From Thaumarchaeota archaeon casp-thauma3 (GTDB taxonomy: Archaea > Thermoproteota > Nitrososphaeria > Nitrososphaerales > Nitrosopumilaceae): 64,000 bases of DNA. The notes below the pieces were generated by a model that had not been told where the DNA came from, made no database searches, and worked only from the letters and a program-made list of their open reading frames with translations. The stretch covers positions 36,508 to 100,507 of the forward strand of contig LFEY01000005.1 of assembly GCA_001510275.1 (NCBI GenBank), given 5' to 3'. Positions 43,656 to 52,328 of this stretch are shown in pieces. Position 1 is the stretch's first letter. The number at the start of each line of letters is the position of its first letter. The translations under genes were made by a program, and so were the position numbers.

Positions 43656-43952
43656 TTATGTCGTGTTTCTCTTTACTTCAATTTCTATTGTTGATACGTT
43701 TCTTGTTCTACCGTCTTGTGACTGTAATGCTTCTGAGCCAATTTTAATATCTCCGATAGCGTAGCCTGCAGTTTCTGTCTTTCTTGCGATGATTTGAGCT
43801 ACATCTACAGCACGACCTATGCTCATGCCTCTAGCTTTGATGTGAACGGCGGGTAAGTTTGCCAATTGAATTAGTGTTGATGTAACATATGCCATCAATG
43901 GTTTCTTACCAATGAATATGGTGTCTCTGGATTCGTTAAGTTCGTTGGACAT
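43656..43952 (-). CDS. albA: Chromatin protein Alba
   Basis: DNA/RNA-binding archaeal chromatin protein, 98 residues. IFIGKKPLMAYVTSTLIQL, IKARGMSIGRAVDVAQIIARK in parts and the C-terminal hairpin with NVSTIEIEVKR match Alba. The acetylatable/basic KK pair is KK at 16-17. A TATA element (ctttaaattat on the minus strand, near 43977) lies about 25 bp upstream. Confidence 0.94.
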   Translation of the reverse strand: MSNELNESRDTIFIGKKPLMAYVTSTLIQLANLPAVHIKARGMSIGRAVDVAQIIARKTETAGYAIGDIKIGSEALQSQDGRTRNVSTIEIEVKRNTT

Positions 43953-44066
43953 GTAAATTTTGGTGTTTAGGGATAATTTAAAGCTAAAAGGGTTTTTTTG
44001 AATTTGATAAAAATTTTTGAAAAATTTGAAGTATTATTAACCAGAAAAGAGTAATTTGTTCAGAAT

Positions 44067-44606
44067 TTGGAAAATATTTCGAAAGTTTTAGAATTAGGGA
44101 GTTGTGAAGAAAAAATCGAAATTTTACAAACTTTGGATTGCACAGATAATCCAGAGATTTTAGAAAAAATAATTTCGAAATTAGATGATGATGATATTCA
44201 AGTTAGAGGAGAAGCATTTAGTTCACTTGTATTAAATGAAAATAAAATTTCAGGTTTCTTAATTAAAAGTTTGAATTCTGCAAGCAAAAATATCAGAGGT
44301 TTTGCATCATTAGTATTAGCAAATAGAAATGAAATAACTGCAATTCCAGAAATTATAAAACTTACAAAAGATGAACATTCTATGGTCAGATCATGTGCAA
44401 TTGGTGCACTAGGACATCTTAAAGCTCATGAAGCTAAAGAAATTTTTCTTGAATCTCTGTCAGATTCTAATTTAGAAGTAAGAAAAAGTGCTATTCAAGC
44501 AATTATTGATCTAAATATCACAATTTCAGAAGATCAAATAAAAGAAATCAATAGAGAAAAAGATCCCGAAATAGAAAAATTACTTTCCCAATTAAAAAAA
44601 AGTTAG
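44067..44606 (+). CDS. HEAT-repeat protein
   Basis: 179 residues from TTG 44067. It is built of about four helical repeats with the HEAT/PBS-lyase pattern (DDDDIQVRGEAFSSLVLN, EHSMVRSCAIGALGHLK, DSNLEVRKSAIQAIIDL). No catalytic motif. Likely a scaffold or adaptor. Its stop shares a base with the 3' end of tRNA-Ala on the other strand. Confidence 0.75.
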   Translation: MENISKVLELGSCEEKIEILQTLDCTDNPEILEKIISKLDDDDIQVRGEAFSSLVLNENKISGFLIKSLNSASKNIRGFASLVLANRNEITAIPEIIKLTKDEHSMVRSCAIGALGHLKAHEAKEIFLESLSDSNLEVRKSAIQAIIDLNITISEDQIKEINREKDPEIEKLLSQLKKS

Positions 44607-44680
44607 TGGACCGGAAGGGATTTGAACCCTTGATCCGATGCATGCCATGCACCTATCCTACCGGACTAGACGACCGGCCC
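44606..44680 (-). tRNA. tRNA-Ala (GGC)
   Basis: Acceptor GGGCCGG/CCGGTCC includes the G3-U70 identity pair of alanine tRNAs. Anticodon stem GGTGC/GCATC with loop ATGGCAT gives GGC. T arm AAGGG-TTCAAAT-CCCTT, discriminator A, CCA not encoded beyond the shared bases. No intron. Confidence 0.94.
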
Positions 44681-44724
44681 AATTATCAGAATTCTGATTG
44701 TATAACACTTTCTGAATTGGGTAT

Positions 44725-44757
44725 TAACGTTTAGCGATTTAATTGAAATCGACGTTA
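44725..44757. promoter_or_regulatory. Interrupted inverted repeat upstream of reductase paralogue 2
   Basis: TAACGT-ttag-CGATTT-aattg-AAATCG-ACGTTA: two nested perfect stems with a 4-nt one-sided bulge. It lies just above the TATA-like acaatatattt (about 44771) of the gene at 44806, where an activator or repressor site would be. A further 14-bp palindrome ATCAGAATTCTGAT is at 44685-44698, next to the 5' end of tRNA-Ala. Confidence 0.45.
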
Positions 44758-44805
44758 TGAAATTAACACAATATATTTAACCATGAGTATGTTGATTGGA
44801 TTGTT

Positions 44806-45651
44806 ATGGTAGTAGATAACAAAGCCACTATTACATATGTGCAATTATTAAAAGAGGATCTTGTAATTATTAGAATAGTTCCAAAAGAAGGTCCAGTTCC
44901 AGACTTTCAAGCAGGCCAGTTCATTACATTAGGATTACCAAATCCTGTAGAAGGTGGAAAGATTGTTAGACGAGCATATTCAATTGCATCTCATCCAGAA
45001 AATAAAGATTACATGGAGTTTGTAATCAGATGGGTTAGAAAACCACTCCCAGGTAGATTAACTACACAATTATTTAATGCAAAAGAAGGAGATGAAATTC
45101 TTTGGTTAAAACCTACAGGTAAAGCACTAATGATTAATGAAGAACTTGAAAATGGAGAAAAAGATAACAGAAGAATTGTTTGTATAGGAGGAGGTACAGG
45201 CCTTGCACCATTTGTCAGTTATGTACAGCACTTTCATGATATTGGAGATAAACGAGAAATCATAGTTTTACATGGTGCCAGTTACGTTGATGAGTTAAGT
45301 TACAAAGATTTGCTAAGTTCTCTTGAAAGTGAGAGTATTGCTAGAGGTAAAGACGAGTGGAACTTTAAGTACAGAGCTGCAATTAGTAGACCTCAAGAAT
45401 GGTTTAATAGATCATGGGCAGGTCAAGTTGGAAGGGTCGAAACATTCCTAAGACCTAGAGATAATGGAATGTCAGCACTAGAAGAATTAGTAGGTGAAAA
45501 AATTACCAAAGAAAACACAATATTCTACATTTGTGGTTGGCAGGGAACAATAGATGGTGCAATGGACTTTTTAAAATCAAAAGACTTTGTAACACAACAA
45601 GACAAACGTGAAGATGGAAGCTTTGAAGTTAAATACGAATCATATGGATAG
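44806..45651 (+). CDS. Ferredoxin/flavodoxin-NADP reductase-like oxidoreductase (paralogue 2)
   Basis: 281 residues, same domains as the gene at 33618: RRAYSIASHPENKDY and RWVRKPLPGRLT for FAD, IVCIGGGTGLAPFVSY for the nicotinamide nucleotide, and a C-terminal YICGWQGTIDGAMDFL. The C-terminal KYESYG ending is shared with paralogue 1. The duplicates differ mainly in the segment after the FAD motif and in promoter layout. This copy has a palindromic element the other lacks. Two isoforms for different electron carriers or conditions are likely (inference). Confidence 0.88.
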   Translation: MVVDNKATITYVQLLKEDLVIIRIVPKEGPVPDFQAGQFITLGLPNPVEGGKIVRRAYSIASHPENKDYMEFVIRWVRKPLPGRLTTQLFNAKEGDEILWLKPTGKALMINEELENGEKDNRRIVCIGGGTGLAPFVSYVQHFHDIGDKREIIVLHGASYVDELSYKDLLSSLESESIARGKDEWNFKYRAAISRPQEWFNRSWAGQVGRVETFLRPRDNGMSALEELVGEKITKENTIFYICGWQGTIDGAMDFLKSKDFVTQQDKREDGSFEVKYESYG

Positions 45652-45721
45652 AATTTTTTTAAAAAAGAATAATTTTTTAAAAGTCAATCATTGAAATATA
45701 GGATTTATCTGGTGAATGTAA

Positions 45722-46321
45722 TTGATTACTGCACTATATCTTGCGCATCTAAATCCAGTAACTAATGCACATGTTGAAATTATTTCAGGATTGAAAAAAG
45801 AAGCTGATATTGTTAAAGTCATGCCTGTAGTTTTCAAAGATGGGAATAGAGAGATCAACAGTAAAAGTTTTCCATTTAATTTTGAAACTAGGAAAAAAAT
45901 GCTGATGGCTGTGTTTGGAGATTCAATTCAAATTACTGATGACTATGCATTTTTTTCTCCATTTAAAAAATATCTACCTCCATTGGTAAGACGAAGATCA
46001 TGGAAATTAAGAAAACAGATTCTTACTGGAGTAGAGGGAGATTTTTTTTCTTACACAGGTGATAAAGCTGAAGGATACATGCTAAAAATATACAGACTAA
46101 AACCAAAGATAGGAGAAAGAAAATCAATTTCTGCATCGTCTGTTAAAGAAAAATTGTTTGATGCTGCACTTGGAAAAGAATCCACATGGAAAGAAGATGT
46201 CCCAGAAAGCATAGTCAAAATAATAGAAGAAGAATGGAAAACAGTAGAGAAATTTGCAAATACTGATGACATGACTACAAGAGTTGCAGGAATGAAATTC
46301 CCTAAAGAAGGATATAGTTAA
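45722..46321 (+). CDS. Cytidylyltransferase-like nucleotidyltransferase
   Basis: 199 residues from TTG 45722. The first strand-loop, LYLAHLNPVTNAHVEII, is the HxGH-type nucleotide-binding motif with Ala instead of Gly (TNAH). KSISASSVKEKLF near residue 137 corresponds to the second ISSTxIR motif. Nicotinamide-nucleotide or phosphopantetheine adenylyltransferases share this fold; substrate not assignable. Stands alone between the reductase and ilvE. Confidence 0.72.
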   Translation: MITALYLAHLNPVTNAHVEIISGLKKEADIVKVMPVVFKDGNREINSKSFPFNFETRKKMLMAVFGDSIQITDDYAFFSPFKKYLPPLVRRRSWKLRKQILTGVEGDFFSYTGDKAEGYMLKIYRLKPKIGERKSISASSVKEKLFDAALGKESTWKEDVPESIVKIIEEEWKTVEKFANTDDMTTRVAGMKFPKEGYS

Positions 46322-46384
46322 AGCAAAAAGGGATAAAAAATACTAATTGAAAATAAATTAATACACATCCAGTAAAATTTTCAT

Positions 46385-47302
46385 ATGAAACTTCCGCTTT
46401 CAAAATATGTCTGGTTTGATGGAAAGTATGTTCTTACAGAAAAGGCTCAAGTTCCAATTACTACCCATGCAATTCACTACGGAACATCAATCTTTGAGGG
46501 AATAAGGGCATATTGGAATGGAAGAAATCTTCATGTTTTTAGACTAGATGAACATGTGAAGCGATTTAGAAGATCAGGAAAGTTTTATGATATTTCACTT
46601 AATTTTTCTGATAAAGTAATTACTGATGCAATTACAGGAATCTGTAGAAAAAATAAGATCAAGAAATCATGTTACATAAGACCATTTTATTTTGTAGGCG
46701 ATTATGGAATAAATCTACATGTAACTGAAAAGGCTCCTACAAATGTTGCAATTTTTACATTTGTTTTTGGAGATTTATTTAACAAAAATGGAATTTCAGC
46801 AGGAGTTGTATCTTGGAGAAAATTCTCAGATATGGCTACTCCTTCCCAAGCAAAAATGGGGGGGAACTATCTAAATTCTATTATCGCAACACAAGAAGCA
46901 AAAAGAAATGGTGTTGATGAAGCAATTTTACTTGATCATAATGGAAGTGTCAGTGAAGCGCCAGGAGAAAATATCTTTATTGTGAGAGATGGACAGTTGA
47001 TAACACCATCACTAGCATCATCAGCACTTGAAGGAATTACTCGTGATGCAGTAATCAAAATTGCAAGAGATTTAGATATTGAAGTTGTTGAAAGATACGT
47101 TACAAGAAGTGAATTAATTATATCTGATGAGATTTTTCTAACAGGAACAGCAGCTGAAATTACACCCATCATATCAATGGATTCAAAGAAAGTAGGTAAT
47201 GGTAAACCAGGTATAATAACAAAGAAGATGATGCAAGAGTATACAGACATAGTAATGAACAAAAATGACAATTATTCTCATTGGTTAACTTCGGTGTATT
47301 AG
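46385..47302 (+). CDS. ilvE: Branched-chain amino acid aminotransferase
   Basis: PLP fold-type IV enzyme making Leu, Ile and Val. HYGTSIFEGIRAY, RPFYFVGDYG, the PLP-lysine region SQAKMGGNYLNS, EAPGENIFIV and FLTGTAAEITPI are BCAT hallmarks. 305 residues. Its stop is immediately followed by the next ATG, starting a four-gene operon with sugar-modifying-type genes. Confidence 0.94.
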   Translation: MKLPLSKYVWFDGKYVLTEKAQVPITTHAIHYGTSIFEGIRAYWNGRNLHVFRLDEHVKRFRRSGKFYDISLNFSDKVITDAITGICRKNKIKKSCYIRPFYFVGDYGINLHVTEKAPTNVAIFTFVFGDLFNKNGISAGVVSWRKFSDMATPSQAKMGGNYLNSIIATQEAKRNGVDEAILLDHNGSVSEAPGENIFIVRDGQLITPSLASSALEGITRDAVIKIARDLDIEVVERYVTRSELIISDEIFLTGTAAEITPIISMDSKKVGNGKPGIITKKMMQEYTDIVMNKNDNYSHWLTSVY

Positions 47303-48238
47303 ATGAAAATTGTTCAAATTGGAATTGGTGGATGGGGCAAACATCATATCAGAATTTTATCTCAATTAGGTGTACTTTCTGCAATTTGTGATAAAGATTC
47401 TCAAAGAAGTAAAGAATATGGAGAAAAATATTCTGTAAATCATTATGAATCGCTAGATGATCTACTAAGTTCAGAAGAATTTGATGCTGCATTTGTGGTA
47501 ACATCTACATTAACTCATGTAGAAATTACAACAAAACTGTTGGAGGCAAAAAAACATGTTTTTGTAGAAAAACCAATGACATACAAATCTGAAGATGGTG
47601 AAAAACTTGCTAAACTTGCAGAGAAAAATAAAGTGATTCTAACTTGTGGATATATTGAACGTTTTAATCCTGCAGTAGGTGTGGTGAAAAAATTTGTTAG
47701 TGAAAAGAAATTTGGGGATTTGTTAATGTTAGAATTTCATCGTGAAAATAGAATGCCTCTCCATATCAAAGATGTTGGAATAATTCATGATACTTCAGTT
47801 CATGATATTGATACTGCAAATTGGTTGTTTGATGATATGCCTCATGTGGTATTTGCCAGAGCAGGTAAAATAAAACACGAACATGAAGATTTTGCAAGTA
47901 TTATGCTTGGATACAAAAATGACAAGATTGCAATAATTACATCAAACTGGATTACACCAAAAAAAGTGAGAAAATTTAATGCTGTATGTACTGATGCAAT
48001 AATTACATCAGATTTTATCACTCAAGAAATTATTGTAGAGAAAAATGATGAACCTGAAACCATTCAAAACAAAAAAGAAGAGCCATTATTATTAGAAATT
48101 CAGAGTTTTCTAGGAGCGATTGAAGGTAAAAATGAACTAGTTGTCAAAGCACAAGAAGCAGTAAATGTAACAAAGATTGCAGAAGCTGCACTTTTATCTA
48201 GTCAAAAAGGAATACCAATCTATCTAGATCTAAAATGA
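47303..48238 (+). CDS. Gfo/Idh/MocA-family sugar dehydrogenase (WbpB-like)
   Basis: NAD(P)-dependent dehydrogenase. N-terminal GIGGWGKHHIRIL Rossmann motif, VEKPMTYKSEDG (the EKP catalytic Lys) and HDTSVHDIDTANWL in the C-terminal domain. 311 residues. Adjacent to a left-handed beta-helix acetyltransferase, the pair resembles WbpB/WbpD of UDP-diacetamido-sugar synthesis. Starts on the base after the ilvE stop and overlaps the next gene by 4 bp. Confidence 0.85.
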   Translation: MKIVQIGIGGWGKHHIRILSQLGVLSAICDKDSQRSKEYGEKYSVNHYESLDDLLSSEEFDAAFVVTSTLTHVEITTKLLEAKKHVFVEKPMTYKSEDGEKLAKLAEKNKVILTCGYIERFNPAVGVVKKFVSEKKFGDLLMLEFHRENRMPLHIKDVGIIHDTSVHDIDTANWLFDDMPHVVFARAGKIKHEHEDFASIMLGYKNDKIAIITSNWITPKKVRKFNAVCTDAIITSDFITQEIIVEKNDEPETIQNKKEEPLLLEIQSFLGAIEGKNELVVKAQEAVNVTKIAEAALLSSQKGIPIYLDLK

Positions 48239-48504
48239 ATAAAACAATGATGGATATTTTGGCATGTCCAATTGACAAAAATTATCCTTTAGAATTATTT
48301 GAAATTAAAGAAAAAGATAGCATGGTATCTGAAGGAGTATTATTTTGCTCAAAATGCTCTAGATTCTATCCAATTATTGAGGATATTCCAATAATGCTTC
48401 CTGACGAATTAAGAGATAAAAAACAAGAAATGGAATTTCTAAAAATTAACAAAGATAAATTACCTGAAAAAATCATCACAAAGGCAAACCCATGGCATTT
48501 GTAA
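48235..48504 (+). CDS. Trm112-like zinc-ribbon protein
   Basis: 89 residues. MDILACPIDKNYPLELF and the C-x2-C FCSKCSRFYPIIEDIPIMLPDE match the Trm112/YcaR fold. In eukaryotes and archaea Trm112 activates several methyltransferases. It has one Cys at the first site (CPID) and a pair at the second, so zinc binding may be incomplete. Overlaps the previous gene by 4 bp. Confidence 0.82.
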   Translation: MNKTMMDILACPIDKNYPLELFEIKEKDSMVSEGVLFCSKCSRFYPIIEDIPIMLPDELRDKKQEMEFLKINKDKLPEKIITKANPWHL

Positions 48505-48508
48505 AATA

Positions 48509-48985
48509 ATGGTTACAAATTTTATTTCTGAAAAAGCGAAAATTGGTCAGAATGTACAGATTTGGCATTTTTCATATGTTGGAGATGATGTAGAGATTGG
48601 AGATAATGTTAAGATTGGCTCTCTTGTACATATTGATTACAATGTAAAGATTGGCGAAAACACAAAGATAGAAGGTCAAGCATACATTCCACCTCTATCT
48701 AGAATTGGAAAAAATGTGTTCATAGGTCCAGCAGTAATACTAACAAATGATCCCTACCCCATGTGTAACAAAATGATAGGTGTTACAATTGAAGATAATG
48801 CGATAATTAATGCACGTGCAGTAATCAAAGCAGGAGTTACGATAGGAAAAAATAGTGTTGTTGGAATGGGTGCAATTGTAACAAGAGATGTTCCTGAAAA
48901 TTCTGTAGTTATTGGTTCCCCAGCTACAATCAGATACACTAGAGAAGAATATAACAAAAAGCAAAGAGCATGGAAAGAAAGTTAG
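48509..48985 (+). CDS. Hexapeptide-repeat (LbH) acyltransferase, WbpD-like
   Basis: 158 residues of left-handed beta-helix hexapeptides ([IV]G-x-[ND]V pattern: VEIGDNVKIGS, VKIGENTKIEG, VTIGKNSVVGMGAIVT). It has the family end RDVPENSVVIGSPA. QIWHFSYVGD near the start and a FIGPAVILTNDPYP loop resemble N-acetyltransferases acting on UDP-amino sugars (WbpD/WlbB). Last gene of the ilvE operon, converging with a 4-bp overlap on the GPT operon. Confidence 0.85.
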   Translation: MVTNFISEKAKIGQNVQIWHFSYVGDDVEIGDNVKIGSLVHIDYNVKIGENTKIEGQAYIPPLSRIGKNVFIGPAVILTNDPYPMCNKMIGVTIEDNAIINARAVIKAGVTIGKNSVVGMGAIVTRDVPENSVVIGSPATIRYTREEYNKKQRAWKES

Positions 48986-49212
48986 GATTTTATCTCTTTT
49001 CTGAAAATCCAGTTTTTTAATTTAGATAAAATTAAAATCCACATTACAACAAGAAGGATTGCAACTATTGCTTTAATTACAGACCCAATAAACCGATCAA
49101 ATTCATCAAATCCAGAAATAGAAAAGGGTCCCAATATTGTAACAGCTATTCCGCCTCCAACAAGTATCAAAATCCACATTCCAAACAAAAATCCAAAAAG
49201 AGCAGACTTCAA
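48982..49212 (-). CDS. Small two-helix membrane protein, GPT operon
   Basis: 76 residues: hydrophobic segments about 5-30 and 42-62, then a basic C-terminus (LKNWIFRKEIKS). No family recognised. Overlaps the 3' end of the GPT gene by 4 bp, so it may be a partner of that membrane enzyme. Confidence 0.65.
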   Translation of the reverse strand: MKSALFGFLFGMWILILVGGGIAVTILGPFSISGFDEFDRFIGSVIKAIVAILLVVMWILILSKLKNWIFRKEIKS

Positions 49213-50201
49213 AGAGAAACTCCCATCATAAATGCAGTAATTATGGCTAAAATTCCTGAAAATATAGCAAGTTTAAAGATTGCAAATCCAACCTGTTTTT
49301 CAGATAATGGTCCTCCTGCAAGTATCAATCTTACCAAAGTAACAGGTGCAGTCTTGTCATCAGTTGCCTTTAGTCGGAAATCATCAGTATGCTCTACAGG
49401 CTTTGTCTTGATCTGTCTATGCTCTGTTACTCGTTTTACGCTTGATAGAAACAGAAATGAGTTGATAACAGCAGGTAATAGCGCAACTGCTGCTAGAATT
49501 TCCACACCACCTACAATTGCAATTGCACCATACATTGCACCAAATGTCAGTGCACCCGAATCTCCAGGAAAAATTTTGCTTGGAATTTTATGGTATTTGT
49601 AAAAAGCTAATGAAACAAATCCTAACGGTAAACTAACTATTGCAATTTCATAATTTTGTACTATAAACAAACATATCGATAATGAAAAACTTGCAATTAC
49701 CATAAAGCCACTAGCAACTCCATTTAGAACATCAATAGAATTAATTGTGTTTCCAGTAATAGGAATTATCAAAACTATCAAAGCAAGATAAAGTATTGGA
49801 ATTTGTACTGTTCCAAATAATGGAAAAGCAAGATCTGAATTATATGCACCAAATGCAATAAGTGGAATTGCTGCAATTGCAAGTGCAACTGGTTTGAACC
49901 AACCGCTCATTACTTTTTTATCATCAATATATCCAATTACAAAAGCTATAGATGTTGTAATAATTATGGCAAGAATTTCATTTAATTGTAAAAATGCATA
50001 AAGAACAATTTCTGATGCGATAATTCCTACAATTATAGATGGTCCGCCTGGTCTAACAACCATGACATCGTCTTTTTTGTTTACATCTTTGACTGTAAGA
50101 TTTCTTTTTTCTAGAAATTTAATTAAAGGAGGAGTCATGACAAACACAACAAAAAACGCAATTATGCATGAAACTACTGCTGGAAGTATTAGTTCAATCA
50201 A
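49209..50201 (-). CDS. UDP-GlcNAc:polyprenol-phosphate GlcNAc-1-P transferase (GPT/AglH-like)
   Basis: Multi-spanning enzyme of the MraY/GPT superfamily that starts lipid-linked glycan assembly for protein N-glycosylation. VIGYIDDKKVM (the GxxDD loop), NTINSIDVLNG (NxxNxxDGxNG-like, Gly replaced by Val) and IFPGDSGAL are the catalytic blocks; EHTDDFRL lies in the late cytoplasmic loop. 330 residues, about 10 helices. It abuts Hel308 (adjacent bases). Confidence 0.9.
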   Translation of the reverse strand: MIELILPAVVSCIIAFFVVFVMTPPLIKFLEKRNLTVKDVNKKDDVMVVRPGGPSIIVGIIASEIVLYAFLQLNEILAIIITTSIAFVIGYIDDKKVMSGWFKPVALAIAAIPLIAFGAYNSDLAFPLFGTVQIPILYLALIVLIIPITGNTINSIDVLNGVASGFMVIASFSLSICLFIVQNYEIAIVSLPLGFVSLAFYKYHKIPSKIFPGDSGALTFGAMYGAIAIVGGVEILAAVALLPAVINSFLFLSSVKRVTEHRQIKTKPVEHTDDFRLKATDDKTAPVTLVRLILAGGPLSEKQVGFAIFKLAIFSGILAIITAFMMGVSL

Positions 50202-52328
50202 TTACCTAACTTTTCTTAATTCAGACTTAATGTTATCTGCAAGGGTTGAACCAATTTTATCGATTTCTGCTAATTTATTCACTGGAATCTTTGCTAACTC
50301 ATCTAGGTTCTTAATTCCATGTTTGTATAGAATTCTAGCTCTAACTCTTCCAATTCCTTTGATTTTAACAAGTTCAAGTAATTCCTCTCGAATTCCATAA
50401 ACGATTCTTTTTCTTAGATTATCAAGTTCTTCAAGCAAATCCGCCCTCTCAACATGCTTGGAGATCTCTCTAAGGCAGTATGAAAGCCAATTTGCCGTTT
50501 CTGTCATCCTATGCATGTCTCCTGACTCTATACCAAGGCTATCAGAGAGTGATAGTTCTGAAGATTCTGTAATCCATGCTTGTAAGGCCAAAAGGCTTCT
50601 TGAGCAATCATATTCTGAAATTGGTTCAAGCAATTCTGAAGAATTGTTTTCTATCAAAAGACTGGCAGATTCATAATCCTTTTTTCGAAGTGAGAATTTG
50701 GGGAAAAATTCCTCGCAATTTGAGATCAAATGCAAGAATCCAAATGTATGTTTTCTATCTTGAGATACATTTTCAATAGCATCTCTAAAGTGTGTTGCAG
50801 TTAATGGATCAATATACAACATTGATGTCTTTTTTCCAAATTCTGTAGCAGCATATCTTTCACCTTTTTTGATTATCAAATATGCACTAGAAAGAAAACG
50901 TAAAGAGATATCAATTGCAAACTTTATTGTAGGTTTTCTTGATTGTAATCCACCTAATGTTTGCAAGAAAAATTCTAAAATCTCATCTTTTTTTATTCCA
51001 GGATGTGTAACAATTACACTAAGTATATGAGTACGTAAAGATTTATCATCAGTAATTTTTGAAATTATTGGTTCTGGTTCTCCATTAATGTAATAATCAA
51101 TTAAATCTTCAGTGTTTCCATTTCCAACAATTATTGATTCTCCATAATCATCATACTGTGGTCTTCCAGCTCTACCACAAAGTTGTTTGTACTCTAATAT
51201 ACTAATAGGTCTATTTGCCCCAACTTTTGCATTATACCTATTAACATTTGAAATTACAACTCTTCTTGCTGGAAGATTAACTCCTGCAGCTAAGGTTGGA
51301 GTAGATGATAGTAACTTGATTGTTCCTTTACGAAATTCTGCTTCTATTGTTTCTCTACACTTTTGATTTAATCCTGCATGATGAAATGCAACTCCTTTTT
51401 TTACAAGAATTGCCAATGTCTTTACTAATTCTGTATGTTCATTTTCAGCTAGAATTTTTTTTGAGGTCTTTTCTAATTCGCTTAACTCTTTTTTTTCTAA
51501 AATCTGCGATATAATATCTGCAGCTTTTGTTGCAAGAGATTTTGAACGCATTCTAGTTTCTGCAAACACCAAGGATTGACCTCCTTCTTTAACTGATTGT
51601 ACGCCTAAATCAATAGGAGTTCCACATATAGTACGTTCAACTGTAAAGGTTTTGCCATCACTCATAGTAACTTCACCTGCATCACAGACTCCTTCGGTTA
51701 GAGGTACTGGTCTCCAATTATTTTTTACCAATTTACAATCAAGCCAATCTGCAATCTCATCAGAATTTGTGATAGTGGCACTAAGACCTACAATCTGAGG
51801 TTTTGTCTCCAATAATTTTAGTTGTGTAAGAATCATCTCAAGTGTTGGGCCTCGATTTTCATCTCCAATCAAATGGACTTCATCGGTAATTACAAGTCCA
51901 ATTTCCTCAACCCATTCAGCACCATGTCTAATAATAGAATCCATTTTTTCATTTGTCAAAATTAACACGTTATTTTTTTCCAAATTCTTTTCAAGATTTT
52001 CAAAGTCTCCAGTAGATATACCAACTTTGATTTTTCTTCCTAAAGCAACTTTTTCTAATTTTTTAAATTCTGAAAATTTTTCAGCAGCTAATGCACGTAA
52101 GGGACTAAGATAAATCACCTTACCATCATTCTTAGAAAGATAACTAATCATTGCAAGCATTGCAATCAGAGTTTTTCCACTTGCAGTAGGAGCAGAAATT
52201 AGAATGCTATTCCCATCTAGTAACCCAGATTCTACACTTTCAGTTTGTGGAGGATATAATTTTTTAAAACCTTGTGATTTTAGAAATTTAATTGCAGAGT
52301 CAGGGAGATTTAGATTTTCTATTTTCAT
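50202..52328 (-). CDS. hel308: ATP-dependent DNA helicase Hel308
   Basis: Ski2-like helicase acting at stalled forks. APTASGKT (motif I), TDEVHLIGDENRG (DEVH), SLSATITNSDEIADWL (motif III region) and QLCGRAGRPQYDDYG (motif VI) are present. Helix-hairpin-helix IKGIGRVRARILYKHGI lies near the C-terminus. 708 residues. Overlaps MCM by 4 bp, giving a GINS-MCM-Hel308-GPT operon. Confidence 0.95.
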   Translation of the reverse strand: MKIENLNLPDSAIKFLKSQGFKKLYPPQTESVESGLLDGNSILISAPTASGKTLIAMLAMISYLSKNDGKVIYLSPLRALAAEKFSEFKKLEKVALGRKIKVGISTGDFENLEKNLEKNNVLILTNEKMDSIIRHGAEWVEEIGLVITDEVHLIGDENRGPTLEMILTQLKLLETKPQIVGLSATITNSDEIADWLDCKLVKNNWRPVPLTEGVCDAGEVTMSDGKTFTVERTICGTPIDLGVQSVKEGGQSLVFAETRMRSKSLATKAADIISQILEKKELSELEKTSKKILAENEHTELVKTLAILVKKGVAFHHAGLNQKCRETIEAEFRKGTIKLLSSTPTLAAGVNLPARRVVISNVNRYNAKVGANRPISILEYKQLCGRAGRPQYDDYGESIIVGNGNTEDLIDYYINGEPEPIISKITDDKSLRTHILSVIVTHPGIKKDEILEFFLQTLGGLQSRKPTIKFAIDISLRFLSSAYLIIKKGERYAATEFGKKTSMLYIDPLTATHFRDAIENVSQDRKHTFGFLHLISNCEEFFPKFSLRKKDYESASLLIENNSSELLEPISEYDCSRSLLALQAWITESSELSLSDSLGIESGDMHRMTETANWLSYCLREISKHVERADLLEELDNLRKRIVYGIREELLELVKIKGIGRVRARILYKHGIKNLDELAKIPVNKLAEIDKIGSTLADNIKSELRKVR

